From DATFQE01 sp035264445 (GTDB taxonomy: Bacteria; Actinomycetota; Thermoleophilia; Gaiellales; Gaiellaceae), in NCBI GenBank assembly GCA_035264445.1, contig DATFQE010000007.1, forward strand, positions 1 through 7,130: 7,130 nucleotides of DNA, in the 5' to 3' direction. The notes beneath the pieces were generated by a model, which was not told the DNA's origin, made no database searches, and saw nothing but the letters and a program-made list of their open reading frames with translations. How positions within the stretch are numbered: position 1 is the stretch's first letter; every line of letters starts with the position of its first letter. Positions 1-5,548 of the stretch are shown one piece after another. A program made the position numbers and the translations under genes.

Positions 1-178
1 GGACTTCGCAGACAGGCTCTTCGATCGCTTCACGCGGCTTGCGACGAACGACGGTGAAGGAGCCGGCCTGGGGCTCGCGATCGCGCGATCCTATGCGCGC
101 GCTCACGGCGGCAGCCTCACGTACGAGCCAGCGAACCCGCACGGCGCCCGCTTCCGGCTGGTCTTGCCAGCCGGCTGA
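1..178 (+). CDS. Sensor histidine kinase, C-terminal end only (partial)
   Basis: This is the last 58 residues of a two-component sensor kinase. The reading frame is open from base 2 to the TGA at 176-178, and the rest lies left of the window. The fragment shows the F-box-like LFDRF (residues 6-10) and the G2 glycine box GAGLGLAIARSYARAHGG (20-37), followed by the closing beta strands of the HATPase_c fold (ARFRLVLPAG). In this family these residues close the lid over ATP, which then phosphorylates the kinase's own histidine. The sensing domain, the phospho-accepting histidine and the partner regulator are not visible, so the signal is unknown. The protein ends directly after the ATPase domain with no extension. 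The family call is secure; the symbol cannot be given. Confidence 0.93.
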   Translation, partial: DFADRLFDRFTRLATNDGEGAGLGLAIARSYARAHGGSLTYEPANPHGARFRLVLPAG

Positions 179-430
179 TCGCCCGAACGTGCCTGAGGGC
201 ATGTCATCGTCCAGCGGCTGAAAGCAGCGGGCTGTGCGCCCTCGTCTAGGCGCGTCTCATGCGATATCTACGCTGCTTCCTGGGGAAGGAACGGCCCAGA
301 CGCCTCACCATCGCCGCGCAGCGAGCCGATCGCAAGTTATCGGTCGAACCGGCGGGAGAAATTGCCTGCGCCGGTCGTCAAGCCCTACAGCCAAAAACGG
401 CTCTGATCGGCCACGAGGTGGGCCGACGAG
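179..430. other. Intergenic stretch with hairpins, no supported gene
   Basis: No reading frame here has coding character or a credible ribosome site. The end nearest the minus-strand gene at 431-748 holds an inverted repeat (TCGGCC at 407-412 against GGCCGA at 421-426). Read on the minus strand it is followed within about ten bases by a run of five T at 392-396, itself inside a small AGCC/GGCT hairpin. This could be a weak intrinsic terminator for that gene. The kinase gene on the left and this gene converge here. Confidence 0.4.
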
Positions 431-748
431 CTAGCGCTCAAGATCCTGCTCTGGGACGGGCTCCAGAGCGATGTACTCACGTTCGGTAAGCGAGCGGCCG
501 CCCTCGGGCTCCAGGCCTTGCTCACGTGCCGCCCGCTCGGCCTGCATCATTCCCTCCGCCTCCACGATGACTTCGCCCTCGTAGAGCACCGTCCTGATGC
601 CCACGCGGTACCTCACGGAGGGAGGGTAAACGGGCGCGTGTTCATACGGTGTTGTCGTTCTGTTGTGGCGTGGCGGGCGCGGGACGCGGCCTACCAACGT
701 CGGCGCAGCCGGACCGCGCGTGCCAATCCCGGGCTGGATGAAAGGCAT
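431..748 (-). CDS. Hypothetical protein, 105 aa or about 62 aa
   Basis: I do not recognise this protein. The C-terminal 62 residues look genuinely coding: codons end mostly in G or C and the segment reads as beta strands then a charged helix (VRYRVGIRTVLYEGEVIVEAEG, split here as VRYRVGIRTVL and YEGEVIVEAEG, then MMQAERAAREQG), with an acidic end (EPVPEQDLER). The first 43 residues are proline- and arginine-rich, with less biased codons and no clear Shine-Dalgarno before the ATG at 748. A GTG at the VRYRVG position (about 619) may be the true start, although no ribosome site precedes it either. There is no signal peptide, membrane segment or cysteine motif. It shares its strand with the stress protein gene upstream. 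Function is unknown. Confidence 0.5.
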   Translation of the reverse strand: MPFIQPGIGTRGPAAPTLVGRVPRPPRHNRTTTPYEHAPVYPPSVRYRVGIRTVLYEGEVIVEAEGMMQAERAAREQGLEPEGGRSLTEREYIALEPVPEQDLER

Positions 749-870
749 CCTCGTCGCTGGGATCTGCCTCGGCGGAGCCGTCGCAAGCGGCGCCGGCCTC
801 GCGGGCGCCCTAGCACCGCGGTAGTGGTTGCCTACGTAGCCGCGGCGATCCTTGCTGTCTTCGTTACGCG
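749..870. other. Short gap with hydrophobic plus-strand reading frames
   Basis: No gene is supported on the minus strand here. On the plus strand two adjacent frames each encode a hydrophobic stretch: from an ATG at 738 to a TAG at 822-824 (MKGILVAGICLGGAVASG followed by AGLAGALAPR), and then, in another frame, VVVAYVAAAILAVFVTR ending at 872-874. Neither has a ribosome site close to it. This may be a broken small membrane protein gene or chance. Confidence 0.2.
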
Positions 871-1050
871 CTAGCGCTGTACGAACCCGACGAACGGCCG
901 ACGGTCCTCCGCCGCGTATGCGGCGAGGTCTTCATCCGTTGACTCGTCGCCGGTCGCCTCCGTGTCACTGGTGTCGTCATCGGACGGAACAGCGCCGCCC
1001 TCCGACTCCCAGCGCACCAACTCGGAGCGCATCCGCCGATCGTACTCCAC
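871..1050 (-). CDS. Alternative reading: separate 59-aa acidic protein, translationally coupled
   Basis: If the third repeat's frame is the true one, the stress protein stops at TGA 1054-1052. A GTG start then lies one base further on, at 1050, preceded by GGGAGAG four bases away. The resulting protein would begin VEYDRRMRSELVRWESEGG, carry a run rich in Asp, Glu, Ser and Thr (about residues 23-41), and end with the basic-aromatic RRPFVGFVQR. It has no membrane segment and no family I recognise. Stop-then-start spacing of this kind is typical of translational coupling. The competing reading is that this is simply the C-terminal tail of the 257-residue protein. The sequence alone cannot decide, but the ribosome site favours two genes. 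Confidence 0.4.
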   Translation of the reverse strand: MEYDRRMRSELVRWESEGGAVPSDDDTSDTEATGDESTDEDLAAYAAEDRRPFVGFVQR

Positions 1051-1644
1051 GTCACTCTCCCGGCTCGCGAGACCCGAGGTTGAACCGGGCAATTCCCCCG
1101 GCGAAGTCCGTGCCGGCCTGCCGAGGCCGAGGCGGGCGATCCCGCCCGCGAAGTCGGTGCCGCCCCCGCCTACGCCGAGCCGGGCGATCCCGCCGGCGAA
1201 GTCGCGGTCCTCGCCGGCACGCCCCCGCCCCTCTCGACGTCCATTGCCGGCACACGCGTGAGCGGCGGGCGGGACGACGACGACCGGGCACGGCGTTCGT
1301 CGCGAGACGTCCGCCGAAATGCCGCTGAACATCGACGAGCGCGACCCCGTCGATCCGACGACGATCAACGCGGCCTCGGCTTTCGTCGCGGCGCCGACAA
1401 GGCAGTCGGCGGGCTGACCGGCCTCGACCAACCACGCGGCACCGCAGTCGACGTCGGTCGATCCCGGACTCAGCCGCTCGAGGCGCTCGGCGATTGCGCT
1501 CACCTGCGCGTCGGGAGCGTCCTGACCGACGACGCGAACGAAGACGAGCCCGAGACGCAGTTCGGCGGCCAGGGCGCGGGCGACGCGCGCAGCTTCTTTC
1601 GCCGACTCGGAATCGTCGACACCGCAGATGATCGAACCTGCCAT
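871..1644 (-). CDS. Universal stress protein (UspA family) with repeat-bearing acidic tail; probable frameshift
   Basis: A cytoplasmic UspA-type protein, read here as 257 residues against about 140 for a single-domain member. Residues 1-127 form the alpha/beta nucleotide-binding fold: the first strand with acidic turn (IICGVDDSESA), the central strand AALIVVGSTG and the last strand CPVVVVPP. The ATP-binding loop is degenerate: the usual G-x2-G-x9-G(S/T) is G97-x2-G100-x7-G108-Ile, so ATP binding is doubtful. After a linker (128-147) come two copies of DFAGGIAR (148-155 and 164-171, period 16). A third copy is encoded one base out of frame, so residues 177-199 of this reading are probably not the ancestral sequence. 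Residues from about 200 on are strongly acidic. ATG 1644 is set by GAGGAGG at 1650-1656, five bases away. Restoring one base would give a 197-residue protein ending at 1052. Family members help cells endure starvation, hypoxia or oxidative stress; the tail's role is unknown. Confidence 0.88.
   Translation of the reverse strand: MAGSIICGVDDSESAKEAARVARALAAELRLGLVFVRVVGQDAPDAQVSAIAERLERLSPGSTDVDCGAAWLVEAGQPADCLVGAATKAEAALIVVGSTGSRSSMFSGISADVSRRTPCPVVVVPPAAHACAGNGRREGRGRAGEDRDFAGGIARLGVGGGGTDFAGGIARLGLGRPARTSPGELPGSTSGLASRESDVEYDRRMRSELVRWESEGGAVPSDDDTSDTEATGDESTDEDLAAYAAEDRRPFVGFVQR
1085..1203 (-). repeat. Three in-tandem coding repeats (DFAGGIAR), 48-bp period, third copy out of frame
   Basis: Copies of the codons for DFAGGIAR start at 1203, 1155 and 1108 on the minus strand. 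The first spacing is 48 bases (16 codons) and the second 47. Copy 3 differs from copy 1 within the motif only at third codon positions (GGC to GGG, GGG to GGA, ATC to ATT), which is the signature of selection on the protein in its own frame. The missing base lies in the linker between copies 2 and 3, around 1110-1120. Each copy is flanked by a Gly-rich Leu-Gly-x-Gly linker. Confidence 0.85.
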
Positions 1645-1958
1645 CGGGACCTCCTCGCTCGCTTGTCCCTCCAGAGTCGTGTGCCACGGAGCTCGCCGCT
1701 ATGGGGCGGCGAACCCATGTCGCGGGCGGCCCGCCCCCATCCGAACCCGTGACGTGGCCGCGCCGTCGCGCCCGAGCGCCCCGCCTGATGGTGGCGCTCG
1801 CCGGCTTGCGCATCCTGGCCGAACCCGTGTTGCCTTCCGTCGTGCTGCGCGTGACTCCGACACCGTGAAGCTAGCTCGCGCCGCTCGGAGCGATGAGTCG
1901 CGACCCCGTTCGCCGGCGAAGCCGCATCTCTATCGGCGGGGCCGCGGCGACCCGAACG
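1645..1958. other. Intergenic region, no supported gene
   Basis: This 314-base stretch lies between two minus-strand genes. It must hold the control region of the universal stress protein gene, whose ribosome site GAGGAGG is at 1650-1656. I cannot pick out a convincing -35/-10 pair. A GCCGC/GCGGC inverted repeat lies near 1698-1713, and the 11-mer CCGAACCCGTG occurs twice (1741-1751 and 1819-1829), which may be chance. The open frames crossing it have poor codon character and extend over the neighbouring genes, so I treat them as shadows. Confidence 0.5.
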
Positions 1959-2267
1959 CTAGCCGGCTTCCCAGTAGAACGCCTCACGCGCAAGTTGGGG
2001 CGTGCCCTCGAGCAGCGGCCCCCACACGCTGAACATCGCTGAACGGGCCGGGTCGTTGACAAGGTCGCTGACAAGCGCTTCGACGCCCCGGCCCTCGAAG
2101 ACGAAAATCGCCGCATCCTCGGCGAGGAAGACGCTGTGCCGCCGAAAACCGCTCTCACTGAGTTCGTACGGCGCGCCCTCGGCGACGATCTCACCAGCTC
2201 GCTCGCGGAAGCCTGGCCGCAGCTTGGCGATCACGGCCACGTGCTCATTCACGTCAGCGTCCGTCAT
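1959..2267 (-). CDS. Small dimeric alpha/beta-barrel-like protein, hypothetical
   Basis: This is a 102-residue soluble protein. The order strand (HVAVIAKLRPG), helix (FRERAGEIVAEG), strand (FRRHSVFLAEDAAIFVFEG), helix (VEALVSDLVNDP) and an aromatic C-terminal strand (REAFYWEAG) fits a ferredoxin-like fold. That fold is shared by the dimeric alpha/beta-barrel superfamily (antibiotic biosynthesis monooxygenase-like and stress-responsive barrel proteins). No catalytic residue can be named, so an enzymatic role is not claimed. ATG 2267 is chosen over the longer frame to 2327 because AAAGGAG (2276-2282) sits eight bases upstream and the extra 20 residues are low-complexity and basic. It shares a strand with the universal stress protein but is separated from it by 314 bases, so the two are probably transcribed separately. 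Confidence 0.75.
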   Translation of the reverse strand: MTDADVNEHVAVIAKLRPGFRERAGEIVAEGAPYELSESGFRRHSVFLAEDAAIFVFEGRGVEALVSDLVNDPARSAMFSVWGPLLEGTPQLAREAFYWEAG

Positions 2268-2275
2268 CTGGATGG

Positions 2276-2282
2276 CTCCTTT
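2276..2282 (-). promoter_or_regulatory. Ribosome binding site fixing the start at 2267
   Basis: AAAGGAG on the minus strand with an eight-base spacer to ATG 2267. It sets the start of the barrel-like protein and excludes the in-frame upstream start at 2327. Confidence 0.75.
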
Positions 2283-2490
2283 CGGCTTCGAAGAGGGCCG
2301 GCGGTGAACTGAACTCCGCGGCGCCACGGTGCTGTAACGCTACCGGCCCCGTTGTCGAGCCTGCGGCTCACCGGGACGCCGGCTTAGCCGCCTAACTAGA
2401 CGATCGGCCGCAGGCGCCGCCGTTCCTCACGTCTTTCACCGACGCGACAGAAGAAGTGTCAAGCTCACGACAGAGGAGCGTTACGAAGCG

Positions 2491-2670
2491 CTACTTCTTC
2501 TTGCGTTTCGACCGGCCCTTCGAAGTCCGTGCGCCTCCGCGAATGCGCGCTGCCTTGCCCTTCGCAGCCGTAGAGCGTCTGCCTGTGACCTTCGAGAGCG
2601 CGTCGAGTACCCGTCCAGCGAGCTTGTCGAGTGCACCCCTCGTCCTGTCCCATCGTCCCGATTTCGCCAT
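2491..2670 (-). CDS. CsbD-like basic stress protein, 59 aa
   Basis: A small, very basic protein whose middle matches the CsbD pattern of short helices rich in Lys, Gly and Ala around a Thr-Gly turn: RGALDKLAGRVLDALSKVTG (residues 11-30) then AAKGKAARIRGG (35-46). Family members are general stress or sigma-B-type proteins of unknown biochemistry, usually 60-70 residues. Unlike typical acidic or neutral CsbD proteins, this one ends in a run of Lys and Arg (KGRSKRKKK) and might contact nucleic acid; that is inference. ATG 2670 is preferred because the homologous part starts here and a GGAAG lies about nine bases upstream; longer in-frame starts would run into the zur control region. It diverges from zur with 82 bases between starts. 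The family call is moderate since the match is by pattern only. Confidence 0.6.
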   Translation of the reverse strand: MAKSGRWDRTRGALDKLAGRVLDALSKVTGRRSTAAKGKAARIRGGARTSKGRSKRKKK

Positions 2671-2713
2671 CGAGCGGTTCTTCCCGCCGACACCGGGGAC
2701 GAAAACCCATGAG

Positions 2714-2742
2714 TTGCGAATGAGAATCATTCTCAATAGACT
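2714..2742 (+). promoter_or_regulatory. Promoter of the zur-znuACB operon
   Basis: TTGCGA (2714-2719) and TAGACT (2737-2742) are separated by exactly 17 bases, each matching four of six positions of the housekeeping -35 and -10 consensus. The Zur-type palindrome fills most of the spacer. Initiation about seven bases past the -10 element would fall near 2749, leaving a leader of only some four bases and clipping the GGGGAGG ribosome site at 2744-2750. The true start may therefore be slightly upstream, or the message may be near-leaderless. Confidence 0.5.
2721..2735. promoter_or_regulatory. Zur/Fur-family operator, 7-1-7 palindrome
   Basis: TGAGAATCATTCTCA is a perfect inverted repeat with 7-base arms around one central base. 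It fits the Fur-superfamily pattern TGAnAATnATTnTCA and resembles actinobacterial Zur boxes. It lies 18 bases before the zur start and inside the promoter spacer, so bound repressor should occlude RNA polymerase. It also sits 51 bases upstream of the divergent CsbD-like start and could affect that gene. Assignment to Zur rather than to an iron or manganese regulator rests on the zinc transporter downstream. Confidence 0.85.
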
Positions 2743-2743
2743 C

Positions 2744-2750
2744 GGGGAGG
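2744..2750 (+). promoter_or_regulatory. Ribosome binding site deciding the zur start
   Basis: GGGGAGG ends two bases before ATG 2753. Together with the family's usual N-terminus (a few residues before MTPQR) it fixes the start here. It rejects the long in-frame extension to 2456, which would cover the CsbD-like gene on the other strand and the operator. Confidence 0.8.
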
Positions 2751-2752
2751 CT

Positions 2753-3148
2753 ATGAGTGAGCTTCGTCTCGCCGCCAACGTCCGGATGACGCCACAGCGC
2801 CGCGCGGTGCTCGACGCCGTAGCCGAGCAGAAGGGCGCGTTCGCAGTCGTCGACGTCTTCGAGCTCGCGCGTCGGACGGAGCGGTCATTGGGGCTCGCGA
2901 CCGTGTACCGGACGGTGGAGCTCTTGCGGTCGACCGGCTTCGTGCAGCCTCTCGTGGGGGCCGGCCACGCGACGTACGTTCGCTGCCACCCGGGCCACCA
3001 TCACCACCTCGTCTGCCAGGAATGCGGCCGCGTCGAGGAGACCACGCTCTGCGGCGCTCCCTCGCCCACGCTGCTCGCAGAGAAGCACGGCTTCAAGGTC
3101 GACAGCCACGAGCTCAACGTCTACGGCACGTGCCGCGCCTGCGCCTGA
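2753..3148 (+). CDS. zur: Fur-family zinc uptake regulator (Zur)
   Basis: A 131-residue cytoplasmic repressor, normal length for the Fur family. Residues 1-70 are the winged helix: MTPQRRAVLDAV opens it and the recognition helix is GLATVYRTVELL (47-58). The C-terminal dimerisation domain carries the structural zinc site of two CxxC pairs, Cys88-x2-Cys91 and Cys127-x2-Cys130, and the metal-sensing His cluster GHHHHLVC (81-88) followed by HELNVYGTC (119-127). Metal-loaded protein binds a 7-1-7 palindrome, and one lies directly upstream. It is first in an operon with a zinc ABC importer, overlapping znuA by 19 bases, so autorepression and control of zinc uptake are expected. Iron (Fur), manganese (Mur) or peroxide (PerR) sensing is less likely given the neighbours and the His in the third ZnuA ligand position, but sequence alone does not prove metal choice. 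Confidence 0.88.
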   Translation: MSELRLAANVRMTPQRRAVLDAVAEQKGAFAVVDVFELARRTERSLGLATVYRTVELLRSTGFVQPLVGAGHATYVRCHPGHHHHLVCQECGRVEETTLCGAPSPTLLAEKHGFKVDSHELNVYGTCRACA

Positions 3149-3987
3149 TCGCTTCGGTTGCCGTCCTCGTGCTCGCGGGTTGCGGCGCCGGGTCGGGCGA
3201 CGAGTCGTCGCGCCAGGTCGTGGCGTCGTTCTATCCGCTCGAGTATGCGGCTCAGCAGGTCGGTGGCACCGGCGTCGACGTCACGAACCTGACGCCGCCG
3301 GGCGCGGAGCCGCACGACATCGAGCTGACCGCACGGGACGTCGCTCGGATCCAGGAGGCGGATGTCGTCCTCTACCTCGACTCCGAGTTCCAGCCGGCGG
3401 TCGAGGACGCCGTCGGCGGCGCACGCGGGACGGCGATCGACCTGCTCGAAGGCGTCCAGCTTCGGCGCAGATCCGGCGAGGAGGCGCACGCCGACCCTCA
3501 CGTCTGGCTCGACCCGGCTCGCTACGCCGGCGCCGTTCGCAAGATCGGCCGCGCGCTCGAAGCAGAAAAGCGCGCAGAGACGATGAATGCGAGGCTCCAC
3601 CGCCTCGACCGCGACTTCCGCGAAGGGCTCGCGAAGTGTGAGCGGCGGGAGATCGTGACGAGCCACGCGGCGTTCGGGTATCTCGCGGCCCGCTACGGGC
3701 TCCGGCAGGTTCCGATCGCCGGCGTCTCGCCCGAGGCGGAGCCAACCCCGCGCGCGCTGGAGTCGGCGGTCCGCCGGGTGCGTGAGAGCGGCGCGACGAC
3801 GGTCTTCTTCGAGACGCTCGTTTCACCGAGGGTCGCGGAGACCGTCGCCCGCGAGACTGGAGCCCGGACGGCGGTGCTCGACCCCATCGAGGGCCTCACG
3901 AAGGACCAGGCGGCCGACGGCGACGATTACTTCACGATCATGCGCCGGAATCTCGCCGCGCTGCGGAGCGCGCTCGGATGCCGCTAG
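3130..3987 (+). CDS. znuA: Zinc-binding lipoprotein of ABC importer (ZnuA-like)
   Basis: The 285-residue substrate-binding protein of a cluster A-I metal importer. A short lipoprotein signal (MPRLRLIASVAVLVLAGC) has the lipobox LAG-Cys18, so the protein should be lipid-anchored outside the membrane. Metal ligands expected from the family are visible: EPHD (His62), DPHVWLDP (His124), TSHAAFGYLA (His179) and an acidic partner in VLDPIEG (Asp251). A third His, rather than Glu, is typical of zinc rather than manganese binders. The His-rich acidic loop common in ZnuA is reduced to RSGEEAHADPH. GTG 3130 is the only start that leaves a proper signal peptide; no strong ribosome site precedes it, and overlap with zur suggests translational coupling. 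It overlaps znuC by ten bases. The exact start is less certain than the identity. Confidence 0.88.
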   Translation: MPRLRLIASVAVLVLAGCGAGSGDESSRQVVASFYPLEYAAQQVGGTGVDVTNLTPPGAEPHDIELTARDVARIQEADVVLYLDSEFQPAVEDAVGGARGTAIDLLEGVQLRRRSGEEAHADPHVWLDPARYAGAVRKIGRALEAEKRAETMNARLHRLDRDFREGLAKCERREIVTSHAAFGYLAARYGLRQVPIAGVSPEAEPTPRALESAVRRVRESGATTVFFETLVSPRVAETVARETGARTAVLDPIEGLTKDQAADGDDYFTIMRRNLAALRSALGCR

Positions 3988-4697
3988 CCGTCGAGCTTCG
4001 CAGCGTTTCTTTCGCCTACGGGAACGGCCCGCCTGTGCTGCGCGACGTCGATCTCGCGATTCGTCCCGGGGAGTTCGTCGCGATCGCGGGACCGAACGGC
4101 GGCGGGAAGACGACGCTGGTGCGCGTCATCCTCGGGCTGGAGGAGCCCTCGAGCGGCGAGGCATTCCTGTTCGGCGAGCCGGCGAGGAGGTTCTCGCGGC
4201 GCTCGACGATCGGGTATCTCGCCCAGCGGTCGCAGCTGGGCCTCGACGCGCCCGCGACGGTCCGCGAGATCGTCGCGGCCGGCCGCGTCCCGGCGCGCGG
4301 GCTGATCGGACGCGAGACGCGTGACGACCGCGAGATCGTCGCCGACGCGATCAACCGCGTCGGCCTGACGCCGCTGGCCGGTCGCCCGCTGCAGCGGCTG
4401 TCAGGAGGTCAGCAGCAACGCGCGTTCATCGCCAAGGCACTGGCCGCCCAGCCCGACCTGCTCGTCCTCGACGAGCCGACGACGGGCGTCGACGTCGAAG
4501 CGCAGGAAGCCCTCGCCGGCCTCCTCGACGAGCTGCACCGCGACCTGGGAGTCACCGTCCTCTACGTGTCGCACGAGTTCGGAGCGGTCGAGCGCTTCGT
4601 CGAGCGGCTCGTCCTCGTCCGCGGCGCGATTGTGTTCGACGGGACCCCGACCGAGCTGCCGCGCGTCTGGCACGACCCCTCGCACACGCATGCTTGA
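3978..4697 (+). CDS. znuC: Zinc ABC importer ATP-binding protein (ZnuC-like)
   Basis: A 239-residue ATPase that powers metal import from the cytoplasmic side. All ABC motifs are intact: Walker A GPNGGGKT (38-45), Q-loop Gln83, signature LSGGQQQR (141-148), Walker B LLVLDEP (161-167) with catalytic Glu166, D-loop TGVD (169-172) and switch His199 (VSHEFGAV). The tail WHDPSHTHA is short and His-bearing, as in many zinc/manganese transporter ATPases. ATG 3978 overlaps the end of znuA by ten bases, and the stop overlaps the permease start by eight, so the genes are probably co-translated. Manganese systems share this architecture; zinc is inferred from the operon as a whole. Confidence 0.92.
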   Translation: MPLAVELRSVSFAYGNGPPVLRDVDLAIRPGEFVAIAGPNGGGKTTLVRVILGLEEPSSGEAFLFGEPARRFSRRSTIGYLAQRSQLGLDAPATVREIVAAGRVPARGLIGRETRDDREIVADAINRVGLTPLAGRPLQRLSGGQQQRAFIAKALAAQPDLLVLDEPTTGVDVEAQEALAGLLDELHRDLGVTVLYVSHEFGAVERFVERLVLVRGAIVFDGTPTELPRVWHDPSHTHA

Positions 4698-5487
4698 GCT
4701 CGAGTTCATGCGGCTCGCGCTCGCGACCGGCGCGGTCATCGGCGTGCTGGCGCCCGCGGTCGGCTTCTTCCTCGTCCAGCGCCGGCTGAGCCTGATCGGC
4801 GACGGGATCGGCCACGTGGCGTTCGCCGGCGTGGCGCTCGCGTATGTCGCCGACTTGCCCGTCCTCGCGACCGCGTTCGCCGTCTCGATCCTCGGTGCGC
4901 TGGCCATTGAGTGGCTGCGGGCCAGCGGGACAGCCGCAGCCGACCAGGCGCTCGCGATTGTCTTCTACGTCGGCATCGCGGCCGGGATCGTGGGCATCTC
5001 GGTCGCCGGGGCGCTCGACGTCCAGCTCTTCTCCCTCCTCTTCGGCTCGATTCTCACCACCACTCGCACCGACTTCGCCACGGTCGCGGTGCTGGGCGCG
5101 TCCGCGCTCATCGTGATCGCGCTGCTCTATCGCGCTCTGGTCGCAGTCACGCTCGACGAGGAGGGCGCGCGCGTCGCGGGCATACCCGTGGCACTGCTGA
5201 ACGTGACGACCGCCGTGCTGGCCGCGCTCACCGTCGCGATCTCGATGCGCATCGTCGGGATCCTGCTGATCGCGGCCCTGATGGTGCTCCCGGTGATCGC
5301 TGCGTCACGTCTCGCCTGGAGCCTGCTCTCGACGATGCTGGTCGCGATGGCGATCGGGCTCGGCTCCGTGCTGTCGGGGCTGACCGGCGCCTACTACGGC
5401 GACCTCCCGCCGGGCGGGACGATCGTGCTGGTCGCCGCCGTCGCGGTGCTCGCCGCCTCGGCGGCGGGCCGGTTCGTGCGCGCCTGA
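4690..5487 (+). CDS. znuB: Zinc ABC importer permease (ZnuB-like)
   Basis: A 265-residue integral membrane protein of the ABC-3 family, usual length, with about eight hydrophobic segments (roughly 6-28, 42-76, 86-108, 128-150, 163-184, 188-206, 209-231 and 243-260). Family hallmarks are the early DGIGHVAFAGVALA (38-51) and the late GIPVALLNVTTAVLAAL (164-180) and IVGILLIAALMVLPV (188-202), which in this family line the metal path and dock the ATPase. ATG 4690 lies within the last codons of znuC and agrees with the family N-terminus; the longer frame upstream would only add residues shadowing znuC. It completes the importer with ZnuA and ZnuC. No second permease or periplasmic partner is visible. 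Confidence 0.92.
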   Translation: MLELEFMRLALATGAVIGVLAPAVGFFLVQRRLSLIGDGIGHVAFAGVALAYVADLPVLATAFAVSILGALAIEWLRASGTAAADQALAIVFYVGIAAGIVGISVAGALDVQLFSLLFGSILTTTRTDFATVAVLGASALIVIALLYRALVAVTLDEEGARVAGIPVALLNVTTAVLAALTVAISMRIVGILLIAALMVLPVIAASRLAWSLLSTMLVAMAIGLGSVLSGLTGAYYGDLPPGGTIVLVAAVAVLAASAAGRFVRA

Positions 5488-5548
5488 CTAGCGGAACGTC
5501 CATCGCCGGTGATCCGACCCGGTCGGTCCCCGCGTACCCCACAGACCG

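Noticed and set aside
1052..1813. 253-residue arginine-rich minus-strand frame
   Set aside because: Mostly an off-frame shadow of the universal stress protein; only its last part, the displaced third repeat, is meaningful.
2456..2752. In-frame 99-residue N-terminal extension of the zur gene
   Set aside because: It would cover the whole CsbD-like gene, the promoter and the operator. GGGGAGG before ATG 2753 and normal Fur-family length fix the shorter start.
3022..3129. Longer start for znuA inside zur
   Set aside because: The added residues are an arginine-rich shadow of zur and would precede the lipoprotein signal, which must be at the N-terminus.
4630..4689. Longer start for znuB
   Set aside because: The extra 20 residues shadow the end of znuC and do not fit the family N-terminus.
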